64,000 nt of DNA from Simmondsia chinensis (lineage: Eukaryota; Streptophyta; Magnoliopsida; Caryophyllales; Simmondsiaceae): positions 23,036,350 to 23,100,349 of the forward strand of contig JAGTTD010000020.1 in the NCBI GenBank assembly GCA_018398585.1, read 5' to 3'. The translations under genes and the position numbers were made by a program. The notes under the pieces were generated by a model, which ran no database searches, had not been told where the DNA came from, and was given only the letters and a program-made list of their open reading frames with translations. Of the stretch, positions 10,588-21,800 are shown piece by piece (the first letter of the stretch is position 1; each line of letters begins with the position of its first letter).

Positions 10588-11653
10588 GCATCAGTTTGGC
10601 TAAGTAGTAAAAAATATTTTTTTCATAATCAGTTTATGCAAGAGACTTTTGCAGAAAGTGATTTGAATCACAGGATATTTTGTCTGAAAAATCTTTGTCT
10701 TTTTGTTTATGCTACTATTTTAGTACAGAAATGCTATTTTTTACTTCTACTTAAAAGTAGAAAAATAACTTATAACTTTATCTAAAACTATATTTTTGCA
10801 GGTCAAGTACCCTCAAATTTTGAAAAGCTTATTTTATTTTCTTAAAACACTTTTCCAAAAAATTTGTTAGTATATATAATCGAGAATGATGTTTACTATG
10901 GTCTTAAGTTTTAAACATCGTGTGTTCAGAAAAAAAAAAAAAAAAGAATTTGGACTAAATCGTTCCTCGTACCGATAAATTGTTAAGTGCTTGTTCGGTT
11001 TCATTTTTCGATATTTTGAAAGGCTGAACACTGTTTGATACTCAAACATGCCTTTTGAGCCAGTGGACTTGAAATACAGATAATGTGCACTCTTATATTA
11101 TACTTTATACTGAAATTATATAAGTATATATTAAAAGTGGGAACTATTGACGTTCAAATTTATGATCTCTTAGCTGACAAGGATTTGATAACAAGTTGAA
11201 AAAAATGACTATCCTCGAAATTTAAGTTGTTAGGTAAATTCTAACATAATTTTTGGGTTTGTTGCTTAATCCACGATTGTCGTATTTGGTATAATCAACT
11301 CCCATTTTCAGAAAGAGCAACGATATATGTACTAACAAAGTAGATCTTATTATAATATACAATATGTATGATCTAAAATTATAAGTTCGTAAGGAATGAT
11401 TTTATTTCATGTGTATTAGCTCGTATTATATAGAGAAATTTCTTTTATCTTATTTAGGAAATTAATTGTATTATGTAACTTCATATGAGATTTATCTTTG
11501 ATATATTTAAAGTTAACCCAATATTAAAGATATAGTATTATGATGGAAAACCTTTTCTTCTCGGGACGAAAAATTACTTCCCCTCGAAAAGATCAATTTC
11601 TCTTCAATAGATAAAATAATTTTCTCTTTACATGAGTGCTTCTTCTTCTTCTT
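10588..11653. other. AT-rich intergenic DNA with a fold-back repeat
   Basis: About 10590-10865 looks like a decayed fold-back repeat (GTTTGGCTAAG start, TTTTCCAAA end) resembling 18465-18755. The rest, to 11650, shows no gene. About 11080-11150 resembles 17400-17470. Confidence 0.4.
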
Positions 11654-11722
11654 CTTCACCCGGATTTGAACTGGGGAAAAGGGATTTGCAATCCTCTGCC
11701 TTACCACTCGGCCATGCAGCGA
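11654..11722 (-). pseudogene. trnC: chloroplast-derived trnC-GCA fragment
   Basis: On the minus strand GCATGGCCGAGTGGTAAGGC, then AGAGGATTGCAAATCC and CCCAGTTCAAATCCGGGTG, match plastid tRNA-Cys including the GCA anticodon. The acceptor stem is broken: the 3' side runs into a (GAA)n tract, so it cannot close. Best read as a nuclear plastid insertion rather than a working tRNA. Confidence 0.8.
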
Positions 11723-11794
11723 AAACGATACAAAATAGATGAAAGTATTACCCCTTTGTGGTAGATTACTGAACCTTTTTTTATTGTACTTGCA

Positions 11795-11945
11795 TAAGGG
11801 AAAAGAATAGAAGAAGCATCTGACTCCTTCATGCATGTTCCACTTAGCTCGGGGGGATATAGCTCAGTTGGTAGAGCTCTGCTCTTGCAATTACAGGTTT
11901 GGTCCAAGCGGTAATGATAGTATCTTGTACCTGAACCGGTTGCTC
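11795..11945 (+). pseudogene. trnA: chloroplast-derived trnA-UGC 5' part and intron fragment
   Basis: GGGGATATAGCTCAGTTGGT then AGAGCTCTGCTCTTGCAATT is the 5' exon of plastid tRNA-Ala. It is followed after a deletion by group II intron sequence (GCGGTAATGATAGTATCTTG then TACCTGAACCGGT). Upstream sequence (AAGCATCTGACTCCTTCATG) matches the plastid trnI-trnA spacer. No 3' exon. Confidence 0.85.
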
Positions 11946-12206
11946 TTCTCCTCCTTCAAAATTTAAATCTTAATTTTATAACCACTTGTATCTAAATCTA
12001 TTATCTTCTCTATTTAGATTAAGGATATTATTATAATTTATACACCTATATGGGTGCTACTTATTTTTGCTATGCGCTGTCGATTGCTTATTCCTTGCTG
12101 CTCGCTCAGTGCATTATGTTTCACGGTGCTATGTGCTATGTTGTTAGGGGCTTTATTACTTATTGCTACTTTATGTCATCTATGTGCTAGTATTTGTATG
12201 ATTTTC

Positions 12207-12335
12207 AGGTTAGAGATCCTCAGACACAGCCTCCCTTTAAACTAATACTTTGAAGGGGTAAGACTTTATACATTCCACTCCTCCCAAACTCTGCAGTGGT
12301 GGGAACCCTTAAAGCACTTGGTTTGTTGTTGTTGT
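12207..12335 (+). mobile_element. SINE, 5S-less subtype C, diverged
   Basis: TTTTCAGGTTAGAGATCCTC start, CAGACACAGCCTCCC, GAAGGGGTAAGACTTTATAC, GGGAACCCTTAAAGCACTTG and a (TTG)n tail. No clean target duplication. Confidence 0.7.
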
Positions 12336-12387
12336 ATAAACCTTTATACTCATGATGTGCTTTCCGTCTAATATTCTAGTAGCTCTA

Positions 12388-12930
12388 GAAAGTAGAGCTG
12401 GCAAAATGTGACCTGACCCATTTGACCTGTTACCCAACCCGACTCTAACTCAAAAAATTTAAAATTTATTGGGACTTGAATCTAAAAATGAACAGACCTT
12501 AATTTGACCTGACCCTAACTTGACCAGAGCCGAGCTGACCCAAAATCCAATCCGTGATGACCCGAGACCTGAACCAGACCTGTCCTATATTCTGAAGTGC
12601 CCCAAATTAAAATCCATTTTATCATTGAATCTAAACAAATTCTGAATATAGTCATTTTGTTTCGGAGTTTTAGTTATAACTTTTAAGATTGAATAAATAT
12701 ATTATTAGAATAACCTGATGGGTCAATCTAAAATCGAAGTTGACCTAAGGATACTAGACCTAAGGTTAACCCAACCCACGGTTGACCCGACCCGATGTCA
12801 ACCCAACCCGAGATTGCTCCCACCCAAGATCGACCCAAACCCGAGGATGACCCGACCCAAGTATGACCCAACCCGATTCTGACCCAACCCAAGATAGACT
12901 CGAACTCAACCCGACCCGATTGCTAGGTCT
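12388..12930. repeat. low-complexity TGACCC-rich element with hAT-like start
   Basis: Starts TAGAGCTGGCAAAATGTGAC. The interior is largely repeated (T/A)ACCCGACCC and TTGACC words. The same start occurs at 14522. Non-coding. Confidence 0.5.
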
Positions 12931-13184
12931 ACTGAAAAGATTGAACAAATTTACAGACATTAAAAACCAAACGGTAAATAAGTCAAATAAAAAGTCAAAA
13001 GTATAGGTAGGTTTGACTTTGAGGACACAAATGAAAACACGCATGGGGGTTGTCGCTTACTATTTTGAATCATAGGTTGAAGATATCGTGGGTTATCAGG
13101 CGATTAATTATCCGAAAATCGAGGTATTTTTTGTAATATTATTATTAGAACAAAATTATTATAAAAATTACATTTTAAAGATAA

Positions 13185-13560
13185 TTTTGGAGTTATTTAC
13201 ACTATTGTTTCCTTATCTTCTAAGATTTGTTTAAATTGTTTCCTTAACTTTTTAAGTTTGTTAAAATTCGTCTCTTATCTTTTTTTCTTTCTTTCAAAAT
13301 AGTCCCTCATATTTTATTTTATGACAAAATCGGTCCCCCATATTGTGACCAAAATTAAGTAAAGTTTAAAAATATGAGAGACCAATTTTCTCCTAAAATA
13401 AAACATGAAGGACCATTTTGAACAAAAGAAAATGTGAGGGATTAATTTCAACAAATTTAAAAAGATGGGGGACTAATTTGAACAAAATAAAATATAAGGG
13501 ACCAATTTGAACAAAACTAGAACTGTAAGGAATTAACGGGGTCAATAACTCGATAATTTT
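13185..13560. mobile_element. fold-back MITE
   Basis: The left arm (GTTATTTACACTATTGTTTC, CTTATCTTCTAAGATTTG) pairs with the right arm (AAGATGGGGGACTAATTTGA, GGGTCAATAACTCG). No ORF. Confidence 0.6.
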
Positions 13561-13790
13561 GTATCTCTTATTGTTTATAAATCATATCGTTGCTTTAACG
13601 GTAAAAATTTTTACTCTAAAAATAACAACTTTTTTTTTTATTTTACTTTTATTATTATTTTATTGAAATTAATAAATTGAATGAAAAAGTGTGGGGATTT
13701 GAGAGATTTAATTAGGGCATTTCAAAATTATACGGCTAGCATTACGCCCGAGTGTCGTCCTGTTTTTCTTACTATCTTTTTTATAATTTT

Positions 13791-14454
13791 ATGGTTATTT
13801 ATATTTCAATACTCTAATATTTTTAAAATTAATAAAAAGGATCATAATCTTTTTAAATTATTAAAAAGGACCCACTCAAGCTTGGCGACATCATTTTCCA
13901 TCGACAAAGCTAACGTAACAATTATTTTTTATTAATGCTAAAATAAAATGACCTAAAGTACGATTCAACATAACAACAACAGCATACCCAGTACCTCAAA
14001 GGCTTCTGCCTAAGTGGGGTCTGGGGGGTGGATGTACGTAGCCTTACCCTTTCAGGGTGTAACCTTGCCAAAATGTTGTTTTCGAGGATCTCCAACCTCA
14101 TAGGGTTGGCAACACCAGGACTTCCTGCGAGATCACCCATCCTGGTACTACTATCGCCTAGGCACCCTTAACTACAGAGTTCTAATGGGATCCGGTGCCT
14201 TAATACCTGGTAAATGAACTCTTTAATAACTACATTTTGAAATAAAGTGTATTTTTGTTATTTTACTGTAGCATTAATAAAAACACTGCTATCACATCAG
14301 TTCTGTCGACTAAAAATGACATCTTTATGTCATATAGAAGCCCTTTTATTAATGCAACAAAAACTTAGGAGCCTTTTTAATAATTCAAAAAAGTCATAGT
14401 CATTTTTATTATTTTCAAAAACGTTGGGGAACTAAAATGTAAATAATCCTAAAT
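13791..14454. mobile_element. fold-back MITE interrupted by a 5S SINE
   Basis: Left end GGTTATTTATATTTCAATAC and right end ACTAAAATGTAAATAATCC. Same internal block (TTAATGCTAAAATAAAATGA) as 1465-2008. A minus-strand 5S SINE is inserted at about 13970-14219. Confidence 0.65.
13970..14219 (-). mobile_element. 5S-rRNA-derived SINE, subtype B
   Basis: On the minus strand GTTCATTTACCAGGTATTAA, GGCACCGGATCCCATTAGAA, A-box and C-box, GTTGCCAACCCTATGAGG, the 3' module, and GTTGTTGTTA at the tail. It interrupts the MITE around it. The target duplication is not obvious. Confidence 0.85.
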
Positions 14455-14550
14455 TTTAGGCCTTTTTACTTCATTGATTTTTGGAAATTGTCATTTAAAT
14501 ATATGAGATTTAAGTATTTATTAGAGCTAGCAAAATGTGACTTGACCCAT

Positions 14551-14912
14551 AATGCTACAGCGGGTCTCTAATAACACTAGTTATAATCACCCATAGAATA
14601 TTGTACCCTAAATCGAAATAATAATTATATATGAGAGGGGGATCGGGTAGAACACCTGAATTTATGTGATTCAGTCAAGCGTACCATTACGGAGAGGAAA
14701 TAATTTCATTCTCTATTTGAAAGTTACATGAGAAGTCTCAACTCTTAATCTCTCTCACTCAAACCTTAATGGTAAACATACATATCCCGTATATATATAG
14801 AGTCGACACACTAAAATTTTAGTGTTTTATGGGCCTTAATAGGATTGGCTCAATCCCATTTCTAATAAACAAGTCCCATTACAACAGCCTCCATACATAA
14901 CCCAACAAACCC
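14551..14912 (-). mobile_element. solo LTR nested in a hAT-like repeat
   Basis: Minus-strand TGTTGGGTTATGTATGG to GACCCGCTGTAGCA, about 360 bp with TG...CA ends. It splits a TGACCC-type repeat that starts at about 14522 and resumes at 14913 (AACCCGACCGATTTGACCCC). A similar LTR with a primer-binding site is at 35709. Confidence 0.55.
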
Positions 14913-15390
14913 GACCGATTTGACCCCCTATACAACTTGACTCTAATCCGAAAAGTTTTAAATTTATTGAAACCCGAACCCAAAAATAAACCGACCCGAA
15001 TTCGACTAGACTCAATCCTGACATTTCAGTACTCAATCTTCACACATATTTCTCCTTTTCTGGACATTCTTGTCCCATTAATCGAAGCCTCATTAGAAAA
15101 TGTACTCAACTCATAGCAGAATGAACTGTGCTTGTCTCTCTTTTTTGCAAGTTTCGTTATTATTTTTCTTTTTTTCCATATTTTGTGTGTGCTCTTCGGA
15201 TCTCTTATTTGAAGAGCTGGCTTTTGTTCCCGAGTTTCTCTTCGCTAATTATGGAAAAAAATATATATATAAACTCATAGCGGAATGAACCTTTAATATG
15301 AATATCAGTTCTCAAATTATCAATTGTAGGAAACTTCACCGTTAAATTCCAAGACCTTTATTATGAGTTTGTAGTAAAAAAAAAGTAGGG

Positions 15391-15722
15391 TTATTTACGT
15401 TAAAAGTCAATGTACTTTGTCTATTGTGTCAATTTAGTCCTGGTACTTTTAATTGTGTCAATTTAGTCCCTATACGATTCAAAATGTGTCAATTTGATCC
15501 TTAGAAAAAATTTTATGTTAAGTTTTTAACAAAATTTTTAATGATTCGGCCATAATTGGGTTCAATTGAGTAAACGGATGAGTTTATAATAAGTCTTAAA
15601 TTTGACCAAAGAACTAAATTGACACATTTTGAATTATTTAGGGACTAAATTGACACAATTAACATACAATGACTAAATTAACATAATGGACAAAGTACAA
15701 GGACCTTTGACGTAGATAACCC
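15391..15722. mobile_element. fold-back MITE
   Basis: Ends GGGTTATTTACGTTAAAAGT and CTTTGACGTAGATAACCC are inverted. The arms carry repeated GTGTCAATTTAGTCC words. A relative is at 52700-53010. Confidence 0.7.
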
Positions 15723-15793
15723 AAAAAGGTAATATTGTTGTCAACATGTAGAATAAAATGAGAGCCATGTAGAGTGGTACCTACAGACCTGTG

Positions 15794-16402
15794 TAGGGGT
15801 GGCAAATGTGTCGTGTCATGTCGTGTTGTATTCGTGTTCGTGCTATGCGAGGGGTCTGAGAAATGGGGCCAACCTAAACCCGGCCCATTTAATAATTGGG
15901 TTGGGTAAAAGTTGAGAGTTTCTAACCCGTTTAATAAATGGGTCAGGTTCAGGTTGGCCCCATTTCTCAGACCCCTTGCATACGGGTTACCTATTTAATT
16001 ATATTGGTAACTTTTTTTCAGTAAATACTAGTTTTTTAACTTAAAAACATATTAATAATGTACTTCATGATTGATACTACTAATAAATACTTGTTATATT
16101 TATAACTATTAAAACAAATTATTAAATTAATATTACTAAATATAATTCAAATTATCTTAACTACCAAAAAATATATATATAATAACAATATGTATCACTT
16201 AAATGCCTAACATAACTATATAAACGGATCAATCGTGTCGAAAACAAGTTACACGGGTCAAACCCAAATTCAACCCAATTACCTAAACGAGTTAAACGGG
16301 TCGACCCAAATTCAACTCGCCTTCAAAACCCCCAACCCAAACCCGTTATCCTCGTGTCGTGTCCGTGTCATGCTATTATGTCATGTCAGATTTTACCAGT
16401 CC
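15794..16402. mobile_element. non-autonomous element with hAT-like ends
   Basis: TAGGGGTGGCAAATGTGTCG start and GTGTCATGCTATTATGTCAT near the end. Inverted GTGTCG/CGACAC-rich arms, plus an internal inverted pair AACCCG/CGGGTT. No ORF. Confidence 0.55.
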
Positions 16403-16634
16403 TAGACTTGTGTCACCTCAACCCTTCAAAGCCTCCCTAAAATTGTCGGCTATAGATAATGCAATCACAAGGTTTATACGCTGATCTCTTTTTGTCATAG
16501 ATTTGATAGGGGACTTCATTACTAGGCTCATAGAGTCCTTAACGCTTCCTTCGACATGTTGAGTCACCCGGAGCAAGTGGTGATCTTGCTCGCCTCAAGC
16601 AAGACCTATACTAGTACATAATTTTAGGGTAATT

Positions 16635-17165
16635 TTTTAAAATAGTATATTTTGATATTTTTATTCCAAAAATAGTACGTGAAAATTTGAAACTACCAAA
16701 ATAGCTCGCGAAAATGGAAAATTACCAAAATAGTATGCCAGTCAGCATCATGTGGTAACTTACCCCCTAAGCAAGGGCATTTATGTCATTTTACTTTTTG
16801 CAAAATTAAAAAAAAGAAAATATTTTTTTTAAAATTTTACGGCTGCAACAACTTTTCACAATAATGTAAAACAAAAATAAATAAAATTTTTTTGATAGAT
16901 TTTAAAATTTATTGTTGTTACATATCTAAGTTTATATGTTATACAAAAATTTTAGGCAACATTTTTTTTACATTTTGGTAAAATATTATTCCACCTATAA
17001 AAAAGTAATAATAATTAATTTTCAAAAGAATGAAATGACAAAAGTGTCCTTACTTAGGTGGCAAGTTGTCATGTGATATGCTGACTGAACGTGCTGTTTT
17101 CAATTTTTGGGTACTATTTTGGTAATTTCAAATTTTCACGTGCTATTTTGGGAACAAAATGTCAA
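16635..17165. mobile_element. fold-back MITE
   Basis: The left arm (AATAGTACGTGAAAATTTGA, AATAGTATGCCAGTCAGCAT) pairs with the right arm (GATATGCTGACTGAACGTGC, AAATTTTCACGTGCTATTTT). No coding content. Confidence 0.65.
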
Positions 17166-18766
17166 ATGCAAACTTAAAAAGGTTTTGAAATTTAATTGTG
17201 ATATTTTTTTTTTTTTTTCCCTCCTCGTGCAAGTACTAGTCCTACATTTGATAATTTCGTTTTGCTATTCATATAAAATTCACGAAATAGACAAATTTTG
17301 AAGAAAAAAAGTAGCTAAAAGTTTAAAAAAAACCGATCCTAAAATTTTTAAACTCTAATATTGCCCTTCACGTGATCCTTCATCGGGCTTGAAGTATATA
17401 TAATGCACAAGTCAACTTTATACTTTATACTTTAATTACAGTAATATAAGGGTAGACGCTATTGAGATTCAAAACTGTATAAAAATTTTATTGGACATTC
17501 ACCCATCAACCATAATTGGGATCACTTGCACGCAATTTCCTGTTTTTCTATATTGAAAAATTGTTAAGAGCTTTCCACTTCTAAACGTGTTAAGAAAACT
17601 GATGATGAAATGGAAATTGAAGACAAAATGAAAACCGTTTTCTGTTTCTATGCAGTTAAGATTCTCATAAACCATGTCACAAGAACGAGAAAACTGATCC
17701 ACAGTGAATGAAGCAATCTATTGAGTCAAATGAACGATGAATAGATAGTGGGGTATCATTCTTTTTTGGCTAATCAGCCTTGGTTTTCACTGTAAAAACA
17801 CTACCAAGATTGAGATTTTAGAACAAAAGGTAAAGAATTCAAATCTTCTAACCCAAGTATTCAAAAAAGCAGCTTCTATTGTGGTCAAATTTAACATACA
17901 AAGTGTAGAGAGGAATTTATCGAGCTTCCTGTGTGGAGCCTGATTTTATATTTTTATGGGCTAGGTCGATGGAGTGGAGGATTGGGCATCCTGTTTGGGC
18001 TTTGATTTGGGCTCAGGTCAAGGTCCAAACCCGTACTGGTGATCTAAGCTAAAAAAATTAGGGGTTTCTTTATGTGCACCTATATGAGCCTTGTTTGGGG
18101 TTTGAAAGAGAACCGTGAGATCTGAAAAAAAAGAACTTTTTGTAAAAGCTCCAATCAATATCCCTGCAACCCCGTAGATGTCAGCAATTTTGACTTGAAC
18201 CACAAAAATCTTGTGTGGTTGATTTCATTTTCTCGTTGAATCTCTAAGAAAACATACATTGTCAGTGAAAATTTTTTAATGGGCTTTATACAAAATTGTT
18301 TGATTTGCAATTTTTTCATGTTTTCAGTATAGTTATGGGATCAGATGATGAACACAGAGCTTCTTTAGTAGTCTATTAACAAAAAGCTATTGACAAGGTT
18401 TCCAACCAGCTCTAACATGATTAACCTAAAAACTCAAATTTGATGTGTAAAGTATTACGACTTGTTTGGCCAAGATGTCAAAAAACTACTTTTTTTAAAA
18501 GTACTTTTTATAGAAATACTTTTTAAAAAAACTGCTATAGAAAGGATGTTTTTATCTGAAATTTTTTTTAAGTCTTGCTTGTACTTCTACTTTAAAAAAG
18601 AATTTTAGCTTAAAAGCAAAAAAAAAATACATCTTTTACCTCTATTCAGAAGCACTCTTTTTTTAGGTCAAATATCTTTAAAATCTAAAGAAACGCCTTT
18701 TTCCACATAACACATTTTTATTAAAAAAAAAAAAAAAAGTTGGCCAAACATGCGTTTAGTACCTCA
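17166..18766. other. intergenic DNA with decayed repeats
   Basis: Contains a diverged tRNA-like unit (about 17765-17870) related to the array at 7660, and a fold-back repeat at 18465-18755 with ends CTTGTTTGGCCAA and TTGGCCAAACATGCG. No exon of the neighbouring EDM2-like gene is recognised here, although C-terminal exons of that family would be expected downstream. Confidence 0.45.
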
Positions 18767-18884
18767 GTGATCTGGGGAACCATCAGAGATCTCCATGTCT
18801 TCAATCCATTGCCCGAAGCTCGGTTCAGGCTTCATACCTTCATGGCTTTCATTTCTCGGACTCATATCTCCCTTAGTCTTGTCA
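18767..18884 (-). other. possible frameshifted C-terminal extension of the EDM2-like gene
   Basis: The last EDM2-like exon stops at 18882-18884. A shifted frame entered near 18910-18920 stays open to TGA at 18767-18769 and has an acidic, Ser/Pro-rich look (MEISDGSP). This suggests either an indel in the exon or an unrecognised splice. Confidence 0.3.
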
Positions 18885-21800
18885 GGTTTCGTTGAAGCTT
18901 TCAGATTCTTGGGAGACGTGGCCGCACTTCTGGGCTATCGATCTACGGGTTCGAGTCCAATCGGGTCGGCTCCAAATAGAGAGCAAAGGTGGGTTGATGT
19001 TCCATTGCTCTAATGGCTTCTCATGTACATCTAGGGACCCTGGAAGGTAAAATGACTGAAGCAATGAATAAATAAAACATGTCAAATATTCATACGCATG
19101 GAATCAAATCCCAGTTGCAGATACAATATCGTGAACAGGGGTATTTGTTAAATTAAAGACAGACCAACTGAGTTGACACGTAAGAGATCCACATATAAGT
19201 TCTAGGTAGAATTTCATTGTAAAACCAATTGGCTATAGGTGGAGTAACTCATTCGACTTATATTCTGGTCTCTCCTTTCCTACAACTCCAATGTAAGATT
19301 TACGTTTGACTCACATATAAAGTTCTTAACAGTATTGTTGACTTGACATAATAGATTGCAGTAATCAAAGTTGGGGTTTTTTAGGAAGTATAAGTTGGTT
19401 TATGACATGCTTGAAAAAAAAAATGAATGAATTGTCATATGGTCGTTAATTTTTGTACCATTTTAGCAATTTCATTTATAAGTATGTTTTATCAAATTAA
19501 ATACACATACGCATACATATGAGTAGATTACACATTAGTATCTTAAGGTTTGGTGTAGAAATATTTTAGTCTACAAACATTTTAAAGTAAATTTTTAGTC
19601 TAAAGTTAACACGTTTAATAAAACAGTCAAGATCACAACATCTAAAGATGTAACATAGGTTCCTCATCGACTTCAGTACTAGATTCACATGTGTAATACT
19701 TCAGAGTATCAGTATATACCTTCCCAGCGAGTACATACTCGTCCTCCCATATCAGATCGTACCTGGCCCGCTTCATATCGAGCCTGTGAATATCGGAGTC
19801 GTGAGTCATTAAATCAAATGGGTGTTTTAAGAGAGAAAGAAAGCCACAAGATGCATTGCCTTTGAGTCTCCTTAGGAACAATGAGAATGAGAATCTTTGG
19901 CTTAAATTCAAGAGCTTTGTCAATGAACTTGTTTCCCAATGCTGCTTTGAATCCAAATGGAGGATTCAGCCCCATAATCTAGATAATCAAGAAAAGGAAT
20001 GAAACAACTCAGTTATTTTGAGTCTTAATCGCTTTTTTCAAGAAAAATCATTTCTTTTAGGATTTGAGCGTGTTTGGGCTAGGAAAAAAGGGTTTTCAAT
20101 AGAAGTAGAAGTCGTTTTACTGCATTTAAGTAGAAATAGAAAAAGATAGTGCTTCTCATTTTAAGCAAAAATAGAAGAAAAAACTAAAAATTTTCAGACA
20201 AGACACTCCAGAACATGTTTATGAAAAATATAGTTTTTTCACAGTTTAGCCAAACAAACCCTAATAGGTTGGTATACCAAGGTCAATGCTGAGATTCTAA
20301 GGCCACAAAGTAAGTTTGATCAGCATGCCTTTTCACAACATAATCAAGTGTTTAGGATAGCTTTACACTTCTAGAACCGGTTTATATTATAACATCAGCC
20401 AAAATATGTGTGTTCGTTTTGTGATATATTTACATATGTGTTTATAATGTATCATATACAAGCTATTATTCCAATTATCAATGGTGATGTACAGTAGTAG
20501 TAAACTAACAACAAAACTAATTTTCAAATGCAAATCTTAACAACACTAGATATAACACTAAGACGATTAAAACTAAGCCAAAGAGGCTAAACACAAGGAA
20601 ATCCCAGAGGATAGTCGAGTTTGACTTCTGGACACACCCGTATCTCAATCTCATATATGTGTCGATATAATATAAGCCATATAGAATCTAAATAGAGCAA
20701 ATAACATTGTCTTACCAATCTAGAACCCGCTGGTAGCTCTCCAACATCGACAGTGAACCAGCCTCTCTTCTCAAAGTTGAAATCATTCTGCCAACATTGA
20801 AGACAACCATTTGAGATCGCTTTTTCTTAATATTTTCTCAGTAATGAAAGTAATAACAACAAAAATAAAGATCATATGATGCAACACAATTTTATTTAAT
20901 TTAGTTTTTTATCTTATCTTATATTTAGGAGATTTTTTTTTTTAACTAGATTTAGGATTTATCTTATCTAATATTATTTTAGGATTTAGCTTTCTATAAA
21001 TAGAGTTTTGTAATTCATTACTTTAAAGTTTTGATGAAATAAAATTGAGTTTAGTTTTTCGGTAGCAAGTTGTGCTGCATCATCATGCTTTGTGCCAAAT
21101 ATGCGGGGCATTGTGCCTTATAGACACACATGCATGCATGCATTAAGCTTGACATTTAACTCAGTTCCAAACTTGTCAAGTTTGAAAACTTCAAGCTCAA
21201 GCTCGACTCATCACAGGCTCAGTTCGGCTTAGTTGAGCTCAAACCCGGTTCAACGAGTTCCGAACTAAACTTGCAATTTTTAGGATCATTCAAGCTCAAG
21301 CCAAGAGGATCATTAGCCTCAGACTTGGCTCATTTAGACTAAAACTTGGCTTAACGTTAGAGATGTTAAAGCTAGTAAATTATATTAAGATAGGCCTCTT
21401 TAAGCACACGAGCCTACAAGCCTAAGCTTCATAATTTTTTATTTATATTAGCTTGGTTGTATCATTCATAGTTGAGATTTTTTTCCCCCTTCCTTTTCCT
21501 TTCAAATAATGAGAGAGAATATATGAAAATAACAACTAAAAAACAACAACAACAGACCCAGTGCTTCAAGGGTTCCGGCATAAGTGGGGTCTAGGAGGGG
21601 TGGATGTACACAGCCTTACCCCTTCAGGGTGTAACCCTACCAAGAGGCTGTTTCCGAGGACCCCCAACCTCATAGGGTTGGCAACACGAGGACTTTCCAG
21701 GAGGTCACCCATCTTGGTACTGCTATCTCCCAAGCACACTTAACTTCGAAGTTCTAATGAGATCCAGTTGTATTTTTGCCTGATAAATGAACCCTAAACA

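Noticed and set aside
11654..11722. Functional nuclear tRNA-Cys
   Set aside because: The acceptor stem cannot close because the 3' end is replaced by (GAA)n.
11513..11907. Open frames on the minus strand near 11.5-11.9 kb as genes
   Set aside because: They run through the chloroplast trnC and trnA fragments and (GAA)n; no protein similarity.
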